NCBI GenBank assembly: GCA_964394585.1
Contig: CAYMYI010000002.1
Location: 49,684-113,683, forward strand
Source: CAYUJH01 sp964394585
Lineage (GTDB): Bacteria > Bacteroidota > Bacteroidia > Cytophagales > Flammeovirgaceae
Direction of reading: 5' to 3'
Length of the DNA: 64,000 bases
Below the pieces are notes generated by a model, which was given only the letters and a program-made list of their open reading frames with translations, was not told where the DNA came from and ran no database searches. The translations under genes and the position numbers were made by a program. Positions 1-10,600 of this stretch are shown here, one piece after another (position 1 is the stretch's first letter; the number at the start of each line of letters is the position of its first letter).

Positions 1-528
1 CGAGAGTAATCCCATAAGCCAACCGGCTACAATAGCACTCATCAGCACGATACCGGGGGGGAAATCCACTACTTTTTCAGCGAGTTTGCCAAAGGTTGCC
101 TGATCTATAATTCCCATGGCAGGGGCAAACGAGGTAAGCAACACGCTGAATAACATGCCTACTGCTAAGTTCCCTGCCAATATTATCCCCCAGAGTACAA
201 ATAGACTTTTAAGACTCGAAACACGGTTGAGGACCGGTAAAACCGCTAGGGTAGTATGCTCGGTGAACAGTTCAGATTTGCCGATAACCACAAAAATAAA
301 CCCAATAGGGTATGCGAACGATAACATCACCTGTAAGCTGGCATCGCTCACTTTGCCATAAAACAAGGTGTGCAAAATTCCTATTAAAAAAACACTAAAA
401 CCTACTTCGAGCCCGGCAGCAAAGGCAGAAATAAACAGACGACTGTTGGAGCGTTGGTATTCATTTAGCGCGGTTTCTATTTGTTCTTCGAGAATCTCGT
501 TGACTCCTTTCGGCATATTTTTTTTCAT
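1..528 (-). CDS. Formate/nitrite transporter (FNT) family channel, 3' end outside window
   Basis: Reading the minus strand from the ATG at 528 gives 176 residues that stay open to the window edge, so the C-terminus is missing. The translation has a hydrophilic start followed by membrane segments and the sequence GKSELFTEHTTLAVLPVLNR (about residues 83-102), which matches the FNT (FocA/NirC/YfdC) family signature region. Members are pentameric inner-membrane channels for small monovalent anions such as formate or nitrite; the substrate here cannot be told. A second in-frame ATG lies four codons downstream at 516. The gene starts 14 bases after the pirin stop and is probably cotranscribed with it. 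No neighbour suggests formate or nitrite metabolism. Family call is firm, substrate unknown. Confidence 0.8.
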   Translation of the reverse strand, partial: MKKNMPKGVNEILEEQIETALNEYQRSNSRLFISAFAAGLEVGFSVFLIGILHTLFYGKVSDASLQVMLSFAYPIGFIFVVIGKSELFTEHTTLAVLPVLNRVSSLKSLFVLWGIILAGNLAVGMLFSVLLTSFAPAMGIIDQATFGKLAEKVVDFPPGIVLMSAIVAGWLMGLLS

Positions 529-542
529 AATTGCAACAACGC

Positions 543-1412
543 TTAGGGTAGCGGTACGTAGGTGTGATCGTCCGGTACACGGGGGAACTGCCGATCGCGC
601 CATGCCTGTTTAGCTTGCTCTAGGCGTTCTTTCGAGGAAGAAACGAAGTTCCAGTACAAATACCGTTCTTCGGGGAAAGGCTGCCCACCAAATAGCAGTA
701 TGCACGTGTTTTCAGCAAGAGATACGCTGCATTCATTTTCTGTTTTAGAAACTAGCATTTGGCCTGCGGCAATTGTCTCGTTGTTAGCTTGTAGGCTGCC
801 TCGCACCACTACTATGGCAATTTCACCTTCCAATTGCCCTTTTATTTCGAGAGATTGCGCCTGGCTGGCATTTACTTCTACCATAAATAGGGGGGAGTGC
901 ACTGGTAAAGGTGAGGTTCTGCCGTATCCTTCTCCGGCAACTAGCGTCATGCGGAGAGTGCCTTCTTGCCACGTGGGCAACTCTTCTTTGGCGACAAAAT
1001 CGAACCGAGGCTCCATTTCCTCTTTTTCTTTGGGTAACGCAACCCATACCTGATACCCATGCATGGTAAACGTAGAGCCATCTCGTAAATCTTGAGGAGT
1101 TCGTTCGGTATGCGCAACGGCTTTTCCTGCCGTCATAAAGCCTACATCGCCGGGAGAAATGCGCTGTACTGCTCCTGTGCTATCGCGATGTTCTATTTCG
1201 CCTTGAAATAAGTAGGTAAGGGTAGAAAGCCCAATATGTGGGTGATAGTCTACGTCCATATAACTGCCCGCTCCCACTTCGGAAGGCCCCATATGATCGA
1301 TGAAGGTAAATGGCCCTACTTGCCGCTTTTTGCGGAAAGGGAGCAAGCGCCCTACTAAAAAATTGCCAATATCGCGGGAGCGTTCCTCTACAATGAGTTT
1401 GTCGTTTATCAT
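543..1412 (-). CDS. Pirin family protein
   Basis: This 289-residue protein has the two-cupin layout of pirins. The N-terminal cupin contains the metal ligands in the expected places: H57 and H59 in HPHIGLSTLTY, and H101 and E103 in AHTERTP. The motif FTFIDHMGPSEVG before them is also typical. Pirins are Fe-binding proteins; bacterial members have been linked to quercetin dioxygenase activity or to binding metabolic enzymes, so the exact role is open. The length is normal for the family. The start ATG at 1412 places the family's N-terminal beta segment correctly. The FNT channel gene follows 14 bases downstream, suggesting a two-gene transcript. Confidence 0.9.
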   Translation of the reverse strand: MINDKLIVEERSRDIGNFLVGRLLPFRKKRQVGPFTFIDHMGPSEVGAGSYMDVDYHPHIGLSTLTYLFQGEIEHRDSTGAVQRISPGDVGFMTAGKAVAHTERTPQDLRDGSTFTMHGYQVWVALPKEKEEMEPRFDFVAKEELPTWQEGTLRMTLVAGEGYGRTSPLPVHSPLFMVEVNASQAQSLEIKGQLEGEIAIVVVRGSLQANNETIAAGQMLVSKTENECSVSLAENTCILLFGGQPFPEERYLYWNFVSSSKERLEQAKQAWRDRQFPRVPDDHTYVPLP

Positions 1413-1519
1413 AGCTTAATGAGTTAATCATACTTTTAAAGCTATTGATTTTTATGGAGAGTTGTAAAGGAATTTTTTGCCGATAAAATCTCCCGATTAT
1501 CCTTTTGTATAACGGCAGT

Positions 1520-4500
1520 TTATTCTTTAATTAACCCGATGGGGAAATCTTGCCCAGTACTAAACCCGGTGGGGTATTGCGCGCTGTTGCTGTACTGGCG
1601 CGATAGCTCGGGGACTTCCCGTTCGATATAGGCTTTTAGCTGATTCACAGTTAAGGTAATACCCTCTTCGCTCTTTTTATCTTTTTCAAGCCCAATGCCA
1701 TCGAGGGCTTGCAGCATTGCATACGTGAAAAGCCCATGTTCAAATTGGTTTACCTCGGCAGCAGTCTGCTGGGCATTACTAGCCGAAATGAGTACCACAC
1801 CCGAACTTCTTGCTAACTGAAATATGGCTTTTTCTTCGACGGCACCTCGGCGGGCGATTGCATTCACTGCTCCGCCAGAGTGGCAAGCATCGAGTAAGAT
1901 TAGCTGTTTTTGAGCCTGAATTTTGGCTAACCAATTGCGCAGTTGCGTATCGGAAACAGCAAGCGATTGTAGTTGTTCGGAGTCTCCATAAAGCGTAGTT
2001 ACGTCATGAGGTACTAAGTAGAAGTTTTTTTCTTTGCTGTCTTCGTCGATTGTACCGTGCCCTGCATAGTAGAAAATGAACGTATCTTGAATGCGTGCTT
2101 TTTCAATAATCTCCTTGAATTTTGCTTCAATTTTGGGCTTCACCCCATCAGCATCGTACAAAGAGTACTCGAAAATATTTCCGAAAATCGGGCCGCTGCG
2201 TTCTTTAATTTTTGCTAAGAGAGCCTCCGCATCGTTGCGGGCGTAACTAAGCTTATATTTTGAGTTAACGTATTCATTAATCCCAATCGTGAAAATATAC
2301 AAGTTTGAGGCAGCTCCGGGCTTACCGGTGTAAAAGATGGATTTTTTCTCGGGCAGTGCTGCAGTCCCTTCAAAATTGATGGCTTGTACCTTAAAATCAT
2401 TCGTTTCGGGGAGTAGCGCCAGGGTATACTTACGTTGAAGTTCACTTTCGCCTTCTGCAAGGCGTACATCTTCATCGTTTACAGCGAGTTTTCCGTTTTG
2501 GTAGATTTGGATGGCTTTGATGCCACCACCTCCACTGAAGGCACTTACTACAAAAGTTGCTTCTTGTTTATCGGAGGTGAGTACGCCATTGTCGTTATAG
2601 GGTAACGAGGGCGTGTTATCTTCACTAATGGTTTTGTAAATATCTTCTACATATACCGAAGGTGGTTTTTTTAAATCGTTGAGTTGGTATACATTCTCTT
2701 GAATAAGCTCGCGCACGGGAATGTGGTCGCGGAAACTTTCTTGCAGTTCTTTAGGGCGATAGAGCAAATCGAAAAACTGTTCTACCTTATAAAATTTGGC
2801 ATCAATGCGTTCGCCATCATACCAACCTAAAAAGCTGCTTCCTTGCTCAGAGGAAACAAAGTAGCCCTCAGGTGACCACAGTACCCACTCGTTATCGCGC
2901 GATACAAACAAGGAGGCGAATGGCTCTAAGGTTTCAGGTTGCTCGGCAAGTTGGTCTAAATTCCAAATATGAATGATGTGATCTTCGCCCGATGATGCCA
3001 AAAAGCGTTGGTCTGGGGTAACAGTCAAGGCTCGAACCGCACCATTGTGCCCAAGTAAATCGGTCGTTTTGCCGGTTTCGTGCACCACTCGCAGCGAAAA
3101 ATCGCTGCCGATAGCTACTTTTTGTAGCCCTGCTAAGTTGAAAGGGGCAAAGGCTAAAATTCGTCCGTCGGTAGTAGGGTTGTTGGTAACCAAACCCACC
3201 ATGCCCCCGGTTCGCAGTTGGTAGCTATCAATTTTTTTTATGCGATCTCCTTTTTTTGCTGTAGAAAGGACTTCCCCTGTAATTTCCGTTAACAGCATTT
3301 CAGCAAAATTAAACGATTGGGAAAAGGCATCGGTCTCTGGATCTGAAGAGATTAAAAGTTGCAGCCCTGTTTCATCTACTTCTTCTTTTTTATAGCTAAA
3401 CTCTCTGAACTCCAACTGCCAGATAGCGTTGCCATTCCCACGGATAGGGCGGGTCAATCGGCCTGTGATGGCATTCCAAACTAAGATTTCGTTATCGTTG
3501 CCTCCGGCAGATGCTACCAGATAGCTTCCTTCGTTGGCTTTGGGCGAAAACGCCGAGGCAAACACAGTATTATCGTGCCCTTCGAATACCGATTGCTTAA
3601 TCGTTTTCTTTTCTGCTTCCGAAGGGAGCGAGTAGGCTTGCCCATGCCCGGATACATCGCCTAGAGCGACTACGTACTTGCTATCGGGCGAAATGGAGAG
3701 GGAGGTTACGGAGTTGTCGAGTTTACCTAGTTTTTTTACAAAGCGCCCTTTGGCATCAAAAAGGTTTACAATTTGATCGGCACCGCCGGAAATAAGCCAT
3801 TTGCCATCGGGCGAGAATGCCACTGTGTTTACTTCGTAGTAGTGTTTTTCTGCGATACTAGGGCTTGCGTTCGGTTGAAAGAGGGCATCATCTGTAAATA
3901 TTTTGATGTACTTGGTGTCGTCGGCAACAGCAAGCGATATCGAAGCAGAATCGTACGAGAACGATACCGATGAAATTTCACTTTCGAACGAAAGCGTATT
4001 TTTAAGCGCAAACGTTTGGTTAGAGATTTCCCAAATTTTCACGGTTCGGTCTGCACTGCCGGTTGCCATGTAAAGGGTTTCCCCTTGATGCGAAAAGTCA
4101 ATCGTAGTGATGATATCGGTATGTAAATCGGCGGAGTCTATCGAAAGGCGGCGGCGGCGCCAGGCTTTTTTGCTTTCCGTTGTTTGTTCAATTTCGCTGA
4201 TATCAATCAGGAAAAAATTATGATTGCTTTCTACATGATACCCACCTACTGCTAACCATCTGCCGTCGTCGGATAGGTCGGCGGCATAGAGCATCCCTTC
4301 GGGGCCATGTTCGAGGTTTACGTGAAAACTGTAGCGTTCTTCGCCGGTGAGGTAGTCCCAAAAGCGCACACTTTTATCTTCCGATACTGAAATTAATAGT
4401 TTACCATCGGGGGTAAACAAAAGCGAACGAATCTTGGCTGTGTGCCCATCAGGGCTGACAATCAGCTTTGGATTCTGATTTTGTGCCGATATAGAAGCAC

Positions 4501-4540
4501 TTACAAAAAACGATAAAAGGCAAATTATAACGGAACGCAT
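1520..4540 (-). CDS. Secreted WD40-repeat protein with C-terminal caspase-like (C14) protease domain
   Basis: The 1006-residue product starts with a signal peptide (cleavage near residue 20, ending ISAQ). At least five clear WD40 blades follow (for example LLFTPDGKLLISVSEDKSVR near residues 40-60 and GADQIVNLFD), with more degenerate ones up to about residue 570. After a linker comes a metacaspase-like p20 domain at about 745-960. Its catalytic His is H828 in FYYAGHGT and the catalytic Cys is C886 in LLDACHSGG; both are intact. Bacterial caspase homologues cleave after basic or acidic residues and often have a WD40 or other scaffold, but most are cytoplasmic; a signal peptide implies periplasmic or extracellular action. 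It diverges from the giant CUB protein gene with only about 70 bases between the two starts. Confidence 0.87.
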   Translation of the reverse strand: MRSVIICLLSFFVSASISAQNQNPKLIVSPDGHTAKIRSLLFTPDGKLLISVSEDKSVRFWDYLTGEERYSFHVNLEHGPEGMLYAADLSDDGRWLAVGGYHVESNHNFFLIDISEIEQTTESKKAWRRRRLSIDSADLHTDIITTIDFSHQGETLYMATGSADRTVKIWEISNQTFALKNTLSFESEISSVSFSYDSASISLAVADDTKYIKIFTDDALFQPNASPSIAEKHYYEVNTVAFSPDGKWLISGGADQIVNLFDAKGRFVKKLGKLDNSVTSLSISPDSKYVVALGDVSGHGQAYSLPSEAEKKTIKQSVFEGHDNTVFASAFSPKANEGSYLVASAGGNDNEILVWNAITGRLTRPIRGNGNAIWQLEFREFSYKKEEVDETGLQLLISSDPETDAFSQSFNFAEMLLTEITGEVLSTAKKGDRIKKIDSYQLRTGGMVGLVTNNPTTDGRILAFAPFNLAGLQKVAIGSDFSLRVVHETGKTTDLLGHNGAVRALTVTPDQRFLASSGEDHIIHIWNLDQLAEQPETLEPFASLFVSRDNEWVLWSPEGYFVSSEQGSSFLGWYDGERIDAKFYKVEQFFDLLYRPKELQESFRDHIPVRELIQENVYQLNDLKKPPSVYVEDIYKTISEDNTPSLPYNDNGVLTSDKQEATFVVSAFSGGGGIKAIQIYQNGKLAVNDEDVRLAEGESELQRKYTLALLPETNDFKVQAINFEGTAALPEKKSIFYTGKPGAASNLYIFTIGINEYVNSKYKLSYARNDAEALLAKIKERSGPIFGNIFEYSLYDADGVKPKIEAKFKEIIEKARIQDTFIFYYAGHGTIDEDSKEKNFYLVPHDVTTLYGDSEQLQSLAVSDTQLRNWLAKIQAQKQLILLDACHSGGAVNAIARRGAVEEKAIFQLARSSGVVLISASNAQQTAAEVNQFEHGLFTYAMLQALDGIGLEKDKKSEEGITLTVNQLKAYIEREVPELSRQYSNSAQYPTGFSTGQDFPIGLIKE

Positions 4541-4609
4541 ATCAGAAATAACTATATTAATCGAAATAAATTAGTTGGCTTATCCAAAGTAGGAAAATTA
4601 TTGGCGAAA

Positions 4610-7600
4610 ATGAATTTACTCCCAAGCTTTATGAAACGTTTTTACACTTTACAAATACTTTTCACAATCGTTTTGGTTTTTGGGGCAACCTTAGGGCGAG
4701 GGCAATCTACCGAAATTATCATGCCTCGCGATACAACAATTACAGCGTGCGATGTGGTATTGCTCGATCCGGGAGGAAATGGAAATTATCCCAATAATAT
4801 TGAAGGCTATATTGTGCGTTTAGTACCTACAACCCCCGGGAGTTACATTAGCCTATCTTTTGAAACCTTTGAAATTGAGCCATCCAACGATGAGCTCTAC
4901 ATATACGATGGCAATTTTGCCTCAGAAGAAGAAGCTGACGAACTTAGCTTGGTTGGGGCTTTTTCAGGACTTTCTGAGCAAACTCCTGGAGATATCATCG
5001 CGACGAACGCTACCGGGGCACTCACTCTTATTTTTTATTCAGATAACATTTTGAATGGACAAGGGTTTCGCATTAGGGTAGGGTGTAACTTTTCGTTAGC
5101 CATGACCGATGGTAACTTAGGAACCCTTTGCAATACTGGTATTTTGAACCCAGGAGGGTGGCAAGATGGGTATGCACCCAATACCGATGTAACCAGTACA
5201 GTGTATGCCGATAACAACCGCCAATTATTTCTAACATTTCCTCGGTTAGATCTTGGTGAGGGCGACTCGCTGTTTGTATTCAATGGCGAAACCGCTGACG
5301 ATGCGCTAAAAATTGCCGCGTATGGCATAGGAGATAATACTAGCCCAGTAGGAGTGTTGGGGAGCAACAGCGCCAGCGCTTTAACCCTTCGTTTTGTATC
5401 CGATGCACAGGGGGAAGGTAGTGGATTTCAAGCATTTTTGAGTTGCATAGCCGGGCAAACACTCGATATGCGCCAAGGACTCATTGTGAGAACTTGTGGG
5501 GTGGTTTTCCGAGATCCCGGCGGCAACCGTAATTATCCTAATTTAGAAGATGAAGTGGTTGTTTCTACGTTTTATCCACAAAACCGTGGCGATAAACTTT
5601 CAGTCAATTTTACAACCCTCCAAATTGAACCCCCCGAAGATTTTGGAGATGGCGATGTGGAGTTTTACGACTACCTCGAAGTACGCGATGGCGCTACGGA
5701 AGATGCTCCTCTCTTAGCTAGGCTCGCCGGTACACAAACCGGCAGACCGATTGAAGCGACAAACCCTGAAGGTGCGCTTACCTTTGTATTTAGTTCCGAT
5801 TTTGATATAAATGGTGCAGGATGGGAAGCCGTAATCAATTGCATTGCTCCTTTAGTGATGGCAGACAATCAGACGGTAAGCACATGCGATGCCGCTTTTG
5901 TGGATCCAGGTGGTGCCGATAATTACCCCGCTAACCAAGATATTACCTATACCCTGCAATCGCCGAGTACCCGCGACCAAATTCAAGTAACGTTTAACAG
6001 CTTCGATCTTGCCGAAGGCGATACATTATACGTTTACAATGGAAGGACTACCGAAAGCACGTTGTTGCTTAGTAAGTTTCACCAAGGTGATATACCTCCA
6101 ACCCTCTTTAGCTCAAACCTGAACCGTGCCCTTACCTTTCGGTTGGTGAGCGATGCCGGCAGCACAGGCGCCGGGTGGGAGGCGAGCGTTAGTTGCGTAA
6201 ATAGCCGAGCATTTTTAATGCAAAACGGACGATTTAGCGTTTGCGATGCTTCCTTTGAAGATGCTGGCGGTAACCAAAATTATATGCCTGGGGTAACGCA
6301 AAAGATGACTCTTTTTCCGACCACCGAAGGCGATAAAATCAGCATCATATTCAATACCTTTCATGTGGGCGACCCTGATTTTTTTGATGAGGATGTGTTG
6401 AAAATTTATAACGATACTACCGATAACCCCGATGCGCTGATAGGTGAATACCGCGGCAAAATTGATAATGTCTTTGAAGTGGTGGCAACCAACCCAACCG
6501 GGGCGCTCACTCTCGTTTTCGAATCGGATGAATCAGAGCAATTTCCAGGCTGGCGGGCTCGTATCAACTGCGAAAGTCCTGCTCGCATGGTGAACGGTAC
6601 ATTTAACGTATGTGATGCATTTTTTACAGATCCGGGCGGGAGCAACGCAAATTATGGGAACAATGCAAATGTGATAACTACCCTTCTTCCTAGCGATGCA
6701 GCTCAACAAAAAGTGCTGGTAAGTTTCAATTCGTTTGATCTTGCCCAGGGCGATATGTTAGAAGTATACAGAGGTACGGCAATCGATGCCGCAAACCTCA
6801 TCGGTACGTTTACCGGGCAAACTTTACCGACAGCATTAATTGGCGATCGGCAAAGTGGCGCATTAACCTTTCGCTTTTCGAGTAACAGTCAAGGCAGAGC
6901 CCCCGGTTGGGATGCACGTGTTACTTGCATTTCCAAAGAAAGTGTAATCATGACCAATCAAACTTTTGAAGGTTGTACTTTCCAGTTTCAAGACGACGGC
7001 GGCAATGGCGTTTATTCCAACAATCAAACGTTAATCACTACGTTTCGCCCATCAGAAGCAGGTAAGCAAATGCGAGTACTGTTTAATCGCTTCAGCCTCG
7101 AAGAAGAGTTCGATTACCTAAGAGTTTACAACGGTAGCGAAATCTCTCAAGAAAATTTACTGGCAGAATTGACCGGCGAAACCTTGCCTGCGCCAATCAC
7201 TGCGAACAATGCCGAAGGAATCCTCACTTTTGAGTTTACCTCCGACATCAATACGAATGCTTTCGGTTGGGATGCGACTCTCACGTGTGTAGCACCACAA
7301 CCCATGCAAACAGTTGTGCAAACCGGTTGTGAGTTTTTCTTTTTAGACCCCGGCGGTAGTAGCGATTATGCCCCCAACCAATCGGTAGTGCAAACTTTCA
7401 CCGCAGAGCAAGGGCAACTAATTGCCAATTTTCAACAAATTGCCTTAGCCACAGGCGACCAACTTCAAATTTTTGATGGCGTTTCTACCAATGCTCCCCT
7501 GCTCACCACCCTTACAGCAGAGCAAAACCGCTACTTTGGAATTTCCACCGAAGGCAGCCTGACTTTCCGTTTCATTTCGGATGGATTCGCTGAAAGTGCC

Positions 7601-10600
7601 GGGTGGGAAGCTAAACTTTCGTGTTGGGAAGAGTTCCGCACGTGTGGTGGAACCTTTACCGACCCCGGTGGCGCTGAAAACTATCCCCTCGATGCTTATT
7701 TGACCGTAACGTACTATCCTGAACAAGAAGGCGAGCAAGTGCGCGTAGTATTCAAAGAGCTTGATTTGGGGGAAGATGCTTACCTGTACGTTTATAATGG
7801 TGAGTTTGAGGATTTTGATAAGGAAATCATAGAACTGAGTAGTGAAACTACTACGTTACCAGTAGAAATTACCTCTACCGATGAAACCGGTGCACTTACG
7901 TTTGTATTTGATTCAGAATTTGCAGCAACGGGAAAGGGCTGGGACGCCGATGTGCTATGCTTTCAGCCGTTGCGCATGAGAAACTTTACTTTCAATACTT
8001 GTAGCTCTATTCTACAAGATTCAGGAGGAGATATCAATCCCTATCAAAATAACGAAAACTTTACAGCTACAATTTACCCGCAATCTCAGGGCGGAGGCCC
8101 TCAAGCAAATGCAGCGAGTGCCATTACCTTTCAATCGTTCGATGTGGCAATTGGCGATACCCTGTACATTTACGATGGTGAAACTCCTTCGCCTTCAGCG
8201 CTTATCGGGGCTTTTACAGGAACTCAAAAACCACCATTTATCTATGCCACCAACCCTACTGGGGCATTAACCTATCGGTTTGTTTCAGATGGAAGCAATG
8301 TAGGAACGGGTTGGCAAGCCAACATCGATTGTTTTACGGGCTTTTTCGATATGCAAACCACCGTAGTGAATACCTGTGGACTTACCTTCCGCGATGGGGG
8401 CGGCAATGCCAGTTATGCCAACAATCGGCAAGATACTCTTACCTTTTATCCACAAGAACTAGGAGCCAAGCTTTTTGTGAATTTCATAGAGTTTTCTGTT
8501 GAAGAAGATTTTGATTATTTGTATTTGTACGATGGCACTTCGGCTGCACCAGAAAGTTTAGTCGGTACTTTTTCCGGGAGCACTCTGCCCGATTCTTACA
8601 CAGCGACGAATGCAGAAGGCGCGCTTACTTTTGTATTTACATCCGATGATATCATCACAGAAGAAGGATGGACCGCAAGCATTAACTGCATCAGTCCGTT
8701 GGTAATGCAACCCGGAACAGCGCAAACCTGCCGTTCGGTATTTTACGACCCCGGCAGTTTCAATAATCCATACCCAACCAACCAAACGATTACGCAAACT
8801 ATTGCACCAAGTACATCGGGAACTAACCTCGCCGTTACGTTCAGCGAATTCGACTTGGCAATGGGCGATACCCTGTTTGTATACAATGGCACCACCGTTT
8901 CTGAAGAAACTCTCTTAGGTGCCTACAGCGGTACTCAAGCCACGAGTTTCCTCTTTGGCGATAACGGAGCACTTACTTTCCAGTTAGTAGCGCGATCGGT
9001 TCAACCTGGTGAAGGGTGGACTGGGCAAATAATATGTTTTAACGGGACACTGCCTATGCAAACTCTTGCCATCACTGGTTGCGGGCTTAATTTCCAAGAC
9101 CCAGGAGGGCCAAATAACTATCCCAATTCTTCCGAAGAACTTACCGTACTATATCCTGCTATTTTAGGTGATAAAGTGAGCATCGATTTTAAATCTTTTT
9201 CCCTAGAAGAAGGATTTGATTCTTTGTATGTGTACGATGGGGAAGATCAAACCGCAACGCTGCTAGGTGCGTATAGCGGCAACCAAAGCCCCGGAAAAAT
9301 TACGGCAACCAATTCGGTAGGAGCACTTGCACTGTATTTTGTGTCTGATAGCGATATTAACGAAGAAGGATGGACTGCAGATGTTACCTGTATTCGCTCC
9401 GATGCCATGCAAAACAATTTAGTAGTAAATGCTTGCCAACGCATTTTCCTGGATCCCGGTGGACTTGAAAACTACCCTGATAATTACCAAGGTATTACCA
9501 CATTTCGGGCTTCAGAACCAAACCGGCAGCTGAAACTTACTTTCAATCAATTTGAGATAGACCAAAGCGATGCATTGTACATTTTTGATGGAGAAACAGC
9601 AGAGGAAGAAAATCTGATAGGAGTTTACAGTGGAAATACATCCCCTTTGACTCTTACCTCTGAAAATGCCGCTTTTACCTTTCTGTTCGTATCTGATGGA
9701 AGTAGTAATAGCCAGGGATGGGACGCACTCATTGAGTGTATATCCGCCGGGCGTTTTCAGAATGTAACTCCAGCCGAGCTTGATAACCTACGCTTTGGCG
9801 ATGCTGCTTGGGGCGATTATGACGCCGACGGCGACATGGACATCGTAGCAGTAGGGTGGAATGTAACCACTCAGCAGGAAGAAACAAAGATTTTTCGCAA
9901 CGAAGGAGGGCTTTCGTTTTCTATAATAGAGGCCTTTTTAATTGATGGCGTTACCCAAAGCCAAGTAGTGTGGGAAGACTATAACCAAGATGGCTACCCT
10001 GATATCACCTTATTGGGAATCAATGCCGCCGGAGTTCCTATCACAAAAGTATATCGGAACGAAATACAACGAGGCGATGGCACTTTTATCGATATAGGTG
10101 CAAACCTCACAGGGCTATACAACGGTAGCATTGCATGGGGCGATTACGACCAAGACGGCGACCCCGATTTGTTAGTAGCTGGTACCGACGCTGAAAACAG
10201 CCGTAGCATGATTTTATATCGAAATCAAAAAGGTATTTTAGAAGAGCAATCGCTTAATCTAAACGATTTCCAAGAACAGAATATCCATTGGGGCGATTAT
10301 GACGCCGATGGCGACCTCGATATTCTTACTTCGGTATGGATTTATAAAAACCAAACTGTAGAAGACGAAGAACCCCTCTTCAAAAAAACACAAGTTCGAG
10401 CAGTATTCGATGGAGATATAGGGTATTCCGATTGGGCAGATTTCGATGCCGATGGAGATTTAGATGTATTTCTCAGTTTTTACCAAGACAACGACGCTAC
10501 CGTTTCGAACCGCATTTATGAAAATACCGGCAACGACGATTTCAGTACTATTTTGCTGACCCTCAACCAAGGTGCCGACGAAAGCCAAGGAGGCTTTCCT

